Shown here: in pieces, positions 1 to 6,284 of the stretch | Layout: every line of letters begins with the position of its first letter | Position numbering within the stretch: position 1 is the stretch's first letter | Assembly: GCA_004347865.1 (NCBI GenBank) | Contig: QNUZ01000087.1 | Coordinates: forward strand, 1-9,147 | Source: Archaeoglobi archaeon | GTDB lineage: Archaea; Halobacteriota; Archaeoglobi; Archaeoglobales; Archaeoglobaceae | Direction of reading: 5' to 3' | DNA length: 9,147 nucleotides | The notes under the pieces: generated by a model | Seen by the model: only the letters and a program-made list of their open reading frames with translations | What the model was told of the DNA's origin: nothing | Databases searched by the model: none | Position numbers and translations under genes: made by a program

Positions 1-1
1 A

Positions 2-193
2 AGGGAGGGCAAGATCGTTGCGGCCCTGATGGATGACGGCGGCATTAAGGTGGGGGGAAACTCCGTGCTTTATTTCTGCGGCATCCCAGCGAAAGTAAGG
101 AGATCACCCTGGCAGGATCCCCCTCCGGAGGCCAGATGTTCTGAGAACGAGAAAGAGGTCAGGGCCCTACTTGCAAGTCTTGAAACGGTCTGA
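2..193 (+). CDS. 3' end of an unrecognised gene (partial)
   Basis: An open frame runs in from the left edge and stops at TGA 191-193, giving 63 C-terminal residues. The visible part starts REGKIVAALMDDGGIKVGG, passes through a VLYFCGIP segment, then becomes polar with a Pro-rich stretch (QDPPPEA) and a charged helical end. It has two cysteines and no membrane segment or motif that I recognise. GC content is similar to the coding sequence downstream and much higher than the AT-rich gap that follows, which supports real coding. It ends 73 nt before cydA, and the promoter of cydA lies in that gap, so the two are probably not co-transcribed. Function is unknown. Confidence 0.5.
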   Translation, partial: REGKIVAALMDDGGIKVGGNSVLYFCGIPAKVRRSPWQDPPPEARCSENEKEVRALLASLETV

Positions 194-200
194 AACTTTA

Positions 201-222
201 TCGAATTTAAATTAAAATTCGA
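201..222. promoter_or_regulatory. 22-bp near-palindrome upstream of cydA, candidate operator
   Basis: The arms TCGAATTT (201-208) and AAATTCGA (215-222) are perfect inverted complements separated by 6 bp, and 20 of 22 positions are palindromic overall. A further half-like element, TCGAA, follows at 226-230. The palindrome sits about 17 bp upstream of the TATA box of cydA. It is too AT-rich to be a good RNA terminator, so a dimeric repressor or activator site is the more likely reading. The regulator is not in the window. Confidence 0.4.
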
Positions 223-238
223 AAATCGAACAAAAAAT

Positions 239-251
239 TAATATATATTTA
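239..251 (+). promoter_or_regulatory. TATA-box promoter of the cydAA' operon
   Basis: The run TAATATATATTTA is a strong archaeal TATA element in an AT-rich stretch. Its centre is about 22 nt from the ATG at 267, so transcription should start at or next to the start codon. No ribosome-binding site is present, consistent with a leaderless mRNA. Confidence 0.6.
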
Positions 252-266
252 TCAAACCTTTATGTC

Positions 267-1862
267 ATGGTGAATGTCGACTCTCTGCTGCCCCTTTCGG
301 CATTCGGGGTTTACTGCCACGCCGTGTTCATCAGCATAACACTCGGATTTCCTCCAGCAATAATGGCCCTGCTCTTCAAGTACATGAAAACCAAGGATGA
401 AGAATACTTCAGGACGGCAAAGACCATGACCTGGGTTCTTTCGCTAAATTTCGCCCTCGGAGCCATAACTGGCACCCTCGTTGAATTCGGGCTGGTGCAG
501 GCTTGGCCGGGCACGATCATCGCAATTGCCAGCTTTGCGTTCGTGCCTCTGGCACTTGAACTTCTGGCCTTTGCAAACGAAATAGCCTTTCTGGTTCTCT
601 TCATCGTAACGCTGGGAAAGATAAGGACATCCCGAAGCATCGCAATTCTGGCCGTTTACTGGATTTTTGCCGTTCTTTCGGGTGTGCTGATAACGGCTGT
701 CAATTCCTGGCTTGTTGCCCCCTGGGGAACGGGGGAGGTTCCCAGTGCGCTCTACCCCTTCATGCCCGATTTCGGCGAAAATTCAGTCGACGTTCAGAAA
801 CTGGTTGCCATTAAAATAATCGCCCTTGCCTCAGGATTGCCTCTTCAGGCGATAATTCAGAATCCAGAAGTCGCGGAAAAAGTGGGCGTAATTCTCGAAG
901 ATCCCTATGTGGCCCTTTATAACCCGTATGCAGCTGCTTCAGCGTTCCACAACATTTCAGCCGCGGTTCTCGTCGGCCTCTCCATTGCGCTTCTCGCCTT
1001 CTCGGTTGGATGGCAGAAGAAAAAAGAGGAGAGATTTCTGAAGGCGGTTAGGGTCGTTTCCCCGCTGGTTCTTGTGGTTTTTCTGATTCAGCCCACGGTT
1101 TTCGGTCACTTAATGGGCGAATCCGTTGTCGGATACAATCCGACAAAGTTCGCAATGATGGAGGGTGCGCATCAAACTCTATACAGCCCCCTGCTCTCTT
1201 TCGTTGCATATGGAGATCCTAACAGGCCAATTCCCGGCTTTGATGAACTCAAAAAGCGCTGCGAGGAGCATGGAGGTAAAAGGCTCGATGATTTGGCTCT
1301 CAGCGTCGGCCTTGATCGGGACGCGATCATCGGAATAGCCGGGAGCCTGGGAGTGAATTTGGACAGAAGCAGAACTGAAGAAGTGCTGGATACAAAATTG
1401 AGGGATCTATGCCTTTCAGATCTTTCAAGGGCAGAGGAAAAAACCGAAATTCTGCACTACGCATACTATACAAAAATATTCTTCGGAATTCTCGGATTTC
1501 TCTCTGCAATAGCTTTATTCGCCGCTTTGAGAACCGTACCAGTTTTGTCAAAAGTGGTGAAGGGGATTCTGGGAGAAAGAGCAGTCTTTTTGCTTTCCGT
1601 TGGCATTATGCTCGGCTCTACTGTGCCTTCCGCGCTTGGATGGTATGTTAGGGAAGTTGGTAGAAAGCCCTGGACTGTCTACGGGCTGCTGTATCCAGAT
1701 GAGCTCGTTTCCGTCTTTGAGCCAGCCCGAAGTGGTGGCTTTGCGCTGTTCATGGCCCTGGTAATTGCCTCGGTTGTGTTCTCAGGTCTTCTTGCGATGT
1801 ACATCGTCGCAACAAGGGGCAGAAAATCGGAGGAACTTAGCGGAGGTGATGAAAATGACTGA
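267..1862 (+). CDS. cydA: Cytochrome bd-type oxygen reductase, subunit I (CydA)
   Basis: Haem-bearing subunit of a membrane quinol:O2 oxidoreductase, 531 residues. Seen: His18 in the first helix (matches the E. coli b595 ligand His19), Glu98 and Glu105 (match the Glu99/Glu107 pair in LELLAFANEI), His228 in AFHNIS (matches the b558 ligand His186), a Q-loop K294-x4-E299 pair (matches Lys252/Glu257 of quinol oxidation), and the GRKPW signature at 465-469. There are about nine hydrophobic helices, with a hydrophilic Q-loop at about 315-397. Odd point: by ungapped local alignment the Met393 ligand position of b558 (E. coli FRIMVG) reads TKIFFG, giving Phe405. The gene is leaderless and overlaps the next gene by 8 bp. 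There is no cydB; the partner is a second CydA-like protein, as in the archaeal CydAA' family. The assignment to cytochrome bd is firm, and the quinol role is inferred from the Q-loop residues. Confidence 0.92.
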   Translation: MVNVDSLLPLSAFGVYCHAVFISITLGFPPAIMALLFKYMKTKDEEYFRTAKTMTWVLSLNFALGAITGTLVEFGLVQAWPGTIIAIASFAFVPLALELLAFANEIAFLVLFIVTLGKIRTSRSIAILAVYWIFAVLSGVLITAVNSWLVAPWGTGEVPSALYPFMPDFGENSVDVQKLVAIKIIALASGLPLQAIIQNPEVAEKVGVILEDPYVALYNPYAAASAFHNISAAVLVGLSIALLAFSVGWQKKKEERFLKAVRVVSPLVLVVFLIQPTVFGHLMGESVVGYNPTKFAMMEGAHQTLYSPLLSFVAYGDPNRPIPGFDELKKRCEEHGGKRLDDLALSVGLDRDAIIGIAGSLGVNLDRSRTEEVLDTKLRDLCLSDLSRAEEKTEILHYAYYTKIFFGILGFLSAIALFAALRTVPVLSKVVKGILGERAVFLLSVGIMLGSTVPSALGWYVREVGRKPWTVYGLLYPDELVSVFEPARSGGFALFMALVIASVVFSGLLAMYIVATRGRKSEELSGGDEND

Positions 1863-2931
1863 GCTTCCATTCATAATTCTCGGGTTTGCGGTTCTGCTTC
1901 ATGTGGTCTTCGTCAGCATCACAATAGGAACTGGCTGGATTTCTGCCTATTCCAGACTGATGGCCTACCTCAAAAAGGATTCAGAGCTTGAGAGGGTTTC
2001 AAGAAGTGCATTCAGGATCCTTGTCGTCTTCGAGCTTTTCTCAGGAGTATGGGGAACGATAATAACAGTCGTATTGGCGGGATTCTTCCCGACTTTGATT
2101 GCGCTGGCAACTAACGTTCTGTTTGCACCGCTGCTGATAGCACTGATCTCGATAATGATAAGAATACCCAGCATCGCGGCCTTCTGGTACACGTGGGGAA
2201 GAATTGATCCGAGGGTCCATTCGGCCATTGGTCTTTTGATGGCAATTTCCGGGTTTTTGATCCCGTTTGGATTCAGAACCCTGTTTTCGGAAATTAACTC
2301 TCCAACCGCGCTCGGGCAGTTCCTGTCATCAGGACTTGCAGATCCGTTTGCAGCCTATCTGAGCGGTCTTTTCTGGGTTCTATATCTGCACTCCATCTTC
2401 GCCTCCCTTTCGGTCGGCGGGTTTGTCGTTGCGTACCTTATGGCCGAAGAGGGGCATGAAAAGGGCGTCAGAATCGGTTACAGGTACGGTCTTGGATTTC
2501 TGCTGCTCCAGATTCCAGTGGGTGCCGTGCACTGGATCCTTCTCGGTTCTCGCTCGCAGTACATTTTCGAAGCCATAACATACGGATCCTTTATGCCGGT
2601 ACTGGTGCTAAAGGTACTGGCCGTCCTGACCCTGCTATCACTGGGTCTTAAGGGTTACCTAGAGGGAAAGTCAGTTTTTGCAAAGTACTCGGCCTTCCTT
2701 TCACTCCTGGCAGTTTTTCTCGGGGAGTTGATGAATGATGGCTCCAGATATCCATTCATGGTGGTCATCACAGAAGGCGGCATTCCCATTTCAAGCTTTG
2801 CAAACTTCTATATCGAGATTCCGATGGCTGCGGTTTACGTAATTTTGGGATTTCTGCTTTTGAGCATCCTTGTCTTCCTGTCAGCACTTTTCTATGCACT
2901 TTTCCGCAGATTTCTATCTGAGCCCATCTGA
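1855..2931 (+). CDS. cydA': CydA-like second subunit (CydA') of the bd-type oxidase
   Basis: Integral membrane protein of 358 residues with about eight or nine helices. The first helix, FAVLLHVVFVSITIG, matches the helix I His motif of CydA (His16), and FWVLYLHSIFASLSVGG carries a second His (His179) at the place of the helix V ligand. It therefore descends from CydA rather than CydB. It lacks the paired acidic residues (its helix reads IALATNVLFAPLLIAL), the Q-loop Lys/Glu pair and the GRxPW signature, so the O2 site should be in CydA and this subunit is probably structural, with or without haem. Start choice: ATG 1855 lies 8 nt after GGAGG (1842-1846) and within ATGACTGA overlapping the end of cydA, so translation is coupled. 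Longer in-frame starts upstream would lie inside cydA. CydAA' pairs are known only from archaea. Confidence 0.85.
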   Translation: MTELPFIILGFAVLLHVVFVSITIGTGWISAYSRLMAYLKKDSELERVSRSAFRILVVFELFSGVWGTIITVVLAGFFPTLIALATNVLFAPLLIALISIMIRIPSIAAFWYTWGRIDPRVHSAIGLLMAISGFLIPFGFRTLFSEINSPTALGQFLSSGLADPFAAYLSGLFWVLYLHSIFASLSVGGFVVAYLMAEEGHEKGVRIGYRYGLGFLLLQIPVGAVHWILLGSRSQYIFEAITYGSFMPVLVLKVLAVLTLLSLGLKGYLEGKSVFAKYSAFLSLLAVFLGELMNDGSRYPFMVVITEGGIPISSFANFYIEIPMAAVYVILGFLLLSILVFLSALFYALFRRFLSEPI

Positions 2932-2936
2932 TACAA

Positions 2937-2942
2937 TTTTTT
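2937..2942 (+). terminator. Short T-run terminator after cydA'
   Basis: TTTTTT begins 6 nt after the cydA' stop. Archaeal termination needs only a U-tract, so this short run may end the operon. It is weak by length, and the next sequence resembles mobile-element DNA. Confidence 0.3.
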
Positions 2943-2999
2943 GCCCGCAGCAATCATATGCATTCGAAAGTCTTTGACACTCTTTTTATAAAAATGGGT

Positions 3000-3160
3000 G
3001 CCCAGAAAGCCCAGAGCTTTAGCTCTGGGATGAATGGGCAAGGTTTAAATAGTTCTGCGTTGAAGAGGTCCTGGGGACGTTCCCTTGCAGAGAGAAGTCC
3101 ATGAATATAGCTCATGCCTTAACACCGGAAGCTCCCGAATTTAGTCGTGGAGCAGCTCAC
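3000..3160 (+). mobile_element. IS200/IS605-like end pair without a transposase (PATE-like relic or TnpB right-end/omegaRNA remnant)
   Basis: The left part is a nested hairpin: an outer stem GCCCA (3000-3004) / TGGGC (3035-3039) encloses a perfect 8-bp stem CCCAGAGC/GCTCTGGG with loop TTTA (3010-3029). The right part, 3131-3153, is a hairpin with stem GCTCC-CGA / TCG-T-GGAGC and is followed by AGCTCAC. This layout of subterminal hairpins without terminal inverted repeats, ending in TCAC, matches IS200/IS605 ends known from archaea. There is no room for tnpA or tnpB. A short open stretch reading MNIALT-like then EAPEFSRG (about 3101-3150) resembles the C-terminal tail encoded by many tnpB genes over their right end, so a tnpB 3' remnant is also possible. 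TATA-like boxes at 2983-2994 and 3043-3050 (GTTTAAAT) could drive an RNA from about 3070 to the right hairpin. The boundaries are estimates. Confidence 0.5.
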
Positions 3161-3172
3161 TTCATATCTTTT

Positions 3173-3193
3173 CCAAGGGAAAAAAATCCTTGG
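3173..3193. repeat. Small inverted repeat
   Basis: CCAAGG (3173-3178) and CCTTGG (3188-3193) flank an A-rich spacer, just right of the proposed mobile-element end. It could form a 6-bp hairpin. No role can be assigned. Confidence 0.25.
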
Positions 3194-3259
3194 CTTGGGA
3201 ACAGAAATAACGAGAGAAGTTATGAGCATCCATCTTAAACAAGAGATTTTAACCGAAAA

Positions 3260-3287
3260 CCTCGCCCTTCAGGGCGGGGCAGCTCAG
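3260..3287 (+). repeat. Second right-end-like hairpin with the same tail
   Basis: The stem CCTCGCCC / GGGCGGGG (one T-G wobble) with loop TTCA occupies 3260-3279 and is followed by CAGCTCAG. The octamer GCAGCTCA at its base (3279-3286) is identical to that at 3152-3159 below the first right-end hairpin. GCCCTTCAGGGCGGGG hairpins are typical of the ends of archaeal IS605/tnpB elements, so this may be a solo right end from a second insertion. The rest of 3161-3328 shows no convincing gene. A short open frame crosses it but is broken up by this hairpin. Confidence 0.4.
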
Positions 3288-3328
3288 GAGAAAAAGGCTC
3301 AAATTGAGGGAGTCGGTGGCAATAAGGT

Positions 3329-3664
3329 ATGAGTGTTAAAATTGAGATTAAAAACATACCAGAGGGTCTAAGGAGAGAGGGCCTAGAGGAGAAGCTGGCC
3401 GAGATCTGTAGAAAGAACGACATAGCGTTTATAGCTATTTTTGGCTCCTTTGCAAAAGGAAAGCAAAACAAAAAAAGCGATATAGATATAGTCATCGAAT
3501 TTGAGCGAAATAGTGAAAAGAGCCTCTTGGATTTGGTTAGGATAGAAGATGAGCTGAGAAAGGTATTTAAAAGGAAGGTCGACCTCGGGATCTCCAGCAG
3601 CTTAAGCCCCTATATAATAGAAGATGTGAAAAAGGAAATGCGAGTCATTTATGAGGAGAGATAG
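3329..3664 (+). CDS. mntA: MNT-domain nucleotidyltransferase, antitoxin of a HEPN/MNT pair
   Basis: Protein of 111 residues. The minimal nucleotidyltransferase signature is complete: GSF at about residues 36-38, then a basic spacer (AKGKQNKKS) and DIDI with the two metal-binding aspartates, followed by a hydrophobic strand (VIEF) and a later D (KVDLGI) in the position of the third acidic residue. In characterised HepT/MntA systems this protein AMPylates the HEPN RNase toxin and neutralises it. Here the toxin gene starts inside the 3' end of this gene, as expected, but is broken after about 14 codons (see 3651-3692), so this is an orphan. The gene is richer in A/T and Lys than its neighbours, suggesting separate ancestry. 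The start is ATG 3329 with only a weak AAGGT upstream. Confidence 0.85.
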   Translation: MSVKIEIKNIPEGLRREGLEEKLAEICRKNDIAFIAIFGSFAKGKQNKKSDIDIVIEFERNSEKSLLDLVRIEDELRKVFKRKVDLGISSSLSPYIIEDVKKEMRVIYEER

Positions 3665-3692
3665 AGCATACTTAGGACACATTTTGGATGCC
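3651..3692 (+). pseudogene. hepT: 5' remnant of the HEPN toxin gene (HepT)
   Basis: The ATG at 3651 overlaps the last 14 nt of the MNT gene. It opens with MRRDRAYLGHILDA, a typical HepT N-terminus in the place where the toxin always sits in HEPN/MNT operons. After this point the frame reads NAYNSSNDCSCETVNSGL and stops at 3747-3749. That tail has no resemblance to a HEPN helix bundle and lacks the catalytic R-x4-6-H motif. From about 3690 the DNA instead encodes, one frame over, a PGF-CTERM tail. The toxin is therefore truncated by a junction at about 3690-3697 and should be inactive. No remaining HEPN sequence was found before the next gene. Confidence 0.7.
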
Positions 3693-3828
3693 AACGCCTA
3701 CAACTCCAGCAACGACTGCTCCTGCGAAACCGTTAATTCCGGGCTTTGAGGCGATCTTTGCTGCAGCTGGGCTTCTTGCAGCAGCTTATCTGCTCAGTAG
3801 GAAAAATAAAACCATTTTTTATTTCTAA
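3688..3828 (+). pseudogene. Orphan C-terminal tail of a PGF-CTERM surface protein (archaeosortase A substrate fragment)
   Basis: Read in the frame of 3691, the DNA encodes a Thr/Pro-rich linker (PTPTTPATTAPAKP), then PGFEAIFAAAGLLAAAYLL, then a basic end SRKNK and a stop at 3826-3828. This is the complete tripartite PGF-CTERM signal: PGF motif, transmembrane helix and basic cluster. In known systems it sits at the extreme C-terminus of S-layer or other exported proteins and is cut by archaeosortase A. Only 45 codons remain. Upstream the frame hits TAG at 3673-3675 inside the HepT remnant, so the exported body of the protein is missing. ATG 3688 opens the frame, but that ATG comes from the toxin sequence and the 46-residue product would have no signal peptide. 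Confidence 0.75.
3814..3825 (+). terminator. T-rich terminator at the end of the PGF-CTERM fragment
   Basis: ATTTTTTATTTC covers the last codons of the fragment. It is a plausible archaeal U-tract terminator, carried along with the gene tail, and would insulate the VirB4 gene from transcription out of the MNT gene. Confidence 0.35.
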
Positions 3829-3877
3829 AGTTAGTTTCATTAGGTTTTCCTGCAACGAGTCATAATCCATCTGTCCG

Positions 3878-3885
3878 ATTTTTAA
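3878..3885 (+). promoter_or_regulatory. TATA box of the VirB4-like gene
   Basis: ATTTTTAA is centred about 21 nt before ATG 3903. There is no Shine-Dalgarno sequence, so the mRNA is probably leaderless, starting at GTG 3900 or ATG 3903. Confidence 0.45.
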
Positions 3886-3902
3886 GCTCTTCTAGCCTGG
3901 TG

Positions 3903-5690
3903 ATGAGAAGCATACGAGGCATAATCGGCAAGGATCATGGCTACCAAAGCAGGAAGGACACGAGGTGGTATGAGATCCTCGGGGAGAGCTTTGCGGCGGA
4001 ATATGAAAGAGAAGAGAAGCTCCAGAGATTCCAGGCGATGCTTTCTTCCGGATCGGGGATCATTTACGCCAGGAATTCCGAAATGATCGTCGAATTCAAC
4101 GGAGAAATGTTTAGCACAAACGATACCAGGTACTTTTCGACTCTAGGTACCTACTTCGAATCAATCCCTTCAGAGAATCCGCTGGATTCGAGGCCGGAAG
4201 TGCTGGAAAGAAGGCCAGGATACCTGAGGACTGAAGACGGTCTAGCAAAGGTGTTCGTTGCGTACAGATTCCCCTCAGTTCTTCCCGAGGGATTTCTTTA
4301 CTCGGTCTTCGGTCTTGCAAAAGAGGTTTGCCTGAAGTGGAGGCTGCTGGATTCCGGAAGATTTGCCGCAAAGGCTGAACGGATAATAGCGAGGAAACTC
4401 GGCAGGAGAATTTCGGATACCGCCACTGCCGATGATCTTGCGGAGATCCTGCAGCAGATAAGGAGCGGGGTCGATGCGCTGTCCTTCCATCTTTTCTTCG
4501 TTCTCTACGCCGATACCGAGAAGGAGCTGAGAAGGGCCAGCAGAAATCTTCAGGGCGCCCTTAAGCTTTACGGAATCGAAGTGGAGTCCCCGCTGTTCTA
4601 CCAGCAGGAATTATTCGAATTCAGAACGAAAATAGGGCTTTTCTTTCAGTTAAAGAACACGATAACAACTGCCAGCTCCGCAAGGGTTTTCTATCCGTTC
4701 ATAAAAGAGACCCTTGCCGAGGAGGGCGGGGTATTCCTGGGTTTCTCCAGCACCGGAGATCCCGTTGTTTTCGATCCTTACAGAAGGCTGAACTACCTGA
4801 TGCTCGTTCTGGGGGAGAGCGGTAGCGGAAAGAGCATGACCGCAAAGGTCTATCTTTCAAGGCTTCACGCAAAGAAAAAGCTCCCGATATTCGGGATCGA
4901 TCCGGAAAGCGAATACTCCAGATTGGCCGAAAAATTCGGGGCCATGGGAATTGAAATATCCGAGGAGAAAAAGCTGGGCCTGGATCCGCTAATGCTCGGG
5001 ATAGACAGGGTCATGGTGGCAGACATGCTGGCCGAGTTTTACTCTGTTCCCAGAGAACTGCAGCCCAGGCTGAGGAGAGAGCTGCAGACCTTCGACGGTG
5101 ATATCCTGAACTTTGCTGAAAACTGTTCGCAGGAGCTCAGGAAATACCTTGAGGCTGCAGCAGTCCCCCCGGATTCAAACATCTTTCAGGGAAAACCGCC
5201 AACCGTGGGAGAGCCGGTAATCTTCGGGATGAGAGATCTAAAAAGCCCGCACGTCAAGGCCTTGGCTGCAGCGCTGATCTCGGCCTATCTCACCCAGATG
5301 CTGAACAGGCCTGCGGTTCTTTTTGTCGATGAAGGCTGGCTGTTTGTAAAAATGCCGAAGCTCATGGGGGTTTTTGAGAACTCTGCTAGGAGGGGGAGAA
5401 AGTACGGGCTGCACTTTCTCTTCATAACCCAGCGCGTCGAGGACGTTGCCTCAACCCCGGAGGGAAGAAGCCTGCTCGAACAGGCCGCAACGGTTATGCT
5501 CTTCAGGCAGGAAATCGGGGGCATAGAGCTCGTGAAGGAGATATTCAGGCTGTCAGCTGGCGAGGCCGGCATGCTGACAAGGGCAGCAACGGGAGAGGGG
5601 ATCTTGAAGACTTCGAACTTAAAGATAGGGATAAGGATAGCCTTAACGCAGAGGGAGTTCAGGGAGTTCTCAACCACACCGAAGGTCTGA
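3903..5690 (+). CDS. virB4: VirB4-family (CagE/TrbE/VirB4-like) secretion ATPase
   Basis: Cytoplasmic AAA+/RecA-like motor of type IV secretion and conjugation systems, 595 residues. The N-terminal ~280 residues are the VirB4-type domain with little conservation. The ATPase domain has Walker A GESGSGKS (304-311), the VirB4 marker FGIDPESEY (330-338), Walker B AVLFVDEGW (471-479) followed by an arginine-rich RRGRKYGL (496-503), and the TQR sensor motif (509-511). The domain order and the DPESEY and DEGW motifs separate it from HerA and FtsK. No transmembrane segment is evident. The family drives pilus assembly or substrate transfer with VirB3/PrgI-type membrane partners, and a candidate for that partner is the convergent gene 4 nt away. 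GTG at 3900 is an alternative start directly before the ATG. The family is secure; what is transported is unknown. Confidence 0.88.
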   Translation: MRSIRGIIGKDHGYQSRKDTRWYEILGESFAAEYEREEKLQRFQAMLSSGSGIIYARNSEMIVEFNGEMFSTNDTRYFSTLGTYFESIPSENPLDSRPEVLERRPGYLRTEDGLAKVFVAYRFPSVLPEGFLYSVFGLAKEVCLKWRLLDSGRFAAKAERIIARKLGRRISDTATADDLAEILQQIRSGVDALSFHLFFVLYADTEKELRRASRNLQGALKLYGIEVESPLFYQQELFEFRTKIGLFFQLKNTITTASSARVFYPFIKETLAEEGGVFLGFSSTGDPVVFDPYRRLNYLMLVLGESGSGKSMTAKVYLSRLHAKKKLPIFGIDPESEYSRLAEKFGAMGIEISEEKKLGLDPLMLGIDRVMVADMLAEFYSVPRELQPRLRRELQTFDGDILNFAENCSQELRKYLEAAAVPPDSNIFQGKPPTVGEPVIFGMRDLKSPHVKALAAALISAYLTQMLNRPAVLFVDEGWLFVKMPKLMGVFENSARRGRKYGLHFLFITQRVEDVASTPEGRSLLEQAATVMLFRQEIGGIELVKEIFRLSAGEAGMLTRAATGEGILKTSNLKIGIRIALTQREFREFSTTPKV

Positions 5691-5694
5691 TCTG

Positions 5695-6123
5695 TCAGCT
5701 TATTTTTATCGTCTCCTTTTTCAGCGTCTCCGAATAAATCCTGGTCTTAGTAATTCCCTCCTCGTTCTCTTCCTCCCCGGGCTCGAAGCCCTCGATCCCG
5801 ACATCCACACCGTTTCCGGCTAATTCCGGGATCTCAAGCTTTACCCTTACCCTCTTTCTTGCAGGAATCGAGTTCAGGATCGCTCCAAGCACATATGCCT
5901 CGAAGCTTACGGATTTTTCTGGATAGAACGCCGCAAAAACTGCAAAAAGAGCGAGCAATGCGGAAAAAAGGAGCATTCTTCCGGATGCGGCAAAAAGTAT
6001 GAATGCGGCAAGCAGGAGGTAAGCAAGTTGCCTCACCTTTACGATCCAGAAGACGTTCTCGTCGAGCAGGCTCAGTTCCCTAACGCTGCAGAACCTTATA
6101 TTCCTTGCCTCAAACCCCTTCAC
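5695..6123 (-). CDS. Small two-helix membrane protein, VirB3/PrgI-like layout
   Basis: Protein of 142 residues with a GTG start at 6121-6123. It has a soluble N-terminus, then VRQLAYLLLAAFILFAASG and LLFSALLALFAVFAAF, two closely spaced helices (about 32-48 and 50-67). An amphipathic FEAYVLGAILNSIPARKRV segment follows, then an acidic, soluble tail (GEEENEEG). The RQL just before the first helix, the tight hairpin and the segment ending in basic residues resemble the PrgI/VirB3 family, whose members pair with VirB4. This is layout similarity, not a proven homology. It is convergent with the VirB4-like gene with a 4-nt gap, so the two are not co-transcribed here, which is unusual for such a pair. 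TATA CTTTTAAG lies about 25 nt upstream of the GTG, again leaderless. Confidence 0.55.
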   Translation of the reverse strand: MKGFEARNIRFCSVRELSLLDENVFWIVKVRQLAYLLLAAFILFAASGRMLLFSALLALFAVFAAFYPEKSVSFEAYVLGAILNSIPARKRVRVKLEIPELAGNGVDVGIEGFEPGEEENEEGITKTRIYSETLKKETIKIS

Positions 6124-6144
6124 ATTGTCAGATCCACTTTCGGG

Positions 6145-6152
6145 CTTAAAAG
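6145..6152 (-). promoter_or_regulatory. TATA box of the PrgI-like gene
   Basis: On the minus strand this reads CTTTTAAG, centred about 25 nt before the GTG start at 6123. That spacing gives a leaderless transcript and supports the GTG as the true start. Confidence 0.45.
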
Positions 6153-6237
6153 GGTTATGCCATCTTTGGCCGTTTCTTTGTTCATTCCGGAACCGAGGTT
6201 ATGGTTTTTCTGAAATCTTTTTATTAAATGTTTTTTG

Positions 6238-6264
6238 ATCCGATTGTATATTCATAAATTGGAT
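6238..6264. repeat. Imperfect inverted repeat in the divergent promoter region
   Basis: ATCCGATT (6238-6245) and AATTGGAT (6257-6264) match at 7 of 8 paired positions and flank an 11-bp AT-rich spacer containing TATATTCATA. It lies between the PrgI-like and TFB-like genes and may be a protein-binding site. Confidence 0.3.
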
Positions 6265-6284
6265 AAAACCTTAAAAAGGACGTG

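Noticed and set aside
1765..1854. Longer start for CydA' at 1765
   Set aside because: It would overlap cydA by almost 100 bp and add a Cys/Ser/Arg-rich leader not expected before helix I. ATG 1855 has a well-spaced GGAGG and the His helix follows at once.
3147..3332. A 61-codon open frame that overlaps the MNT start by ATGA
   Set aside because: It starts with GTG inside the right-end hairpin, runs through the second hairpin, has no ribosome site and no recognisable similarity. The coupling-like overlap is probably chance.
3829..3899. Possible continuation of the HEPN toxin beyond the PGF-CTERM fragment
   Set aside because: No frame on either strand gives HEPN-like helices or an R-x4-6-H motif. 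The stretch is AT-rich and holds only the promoter of the VirB4-like gene.
5285..5677. Long minus-strand open frame (130 codons) inside the VirB4-like gene
   Set aside because: It lies antisense to the Walker B and TQR region of a clear VirB4 ATPase and has low-complexity composition of an antisense shadow.
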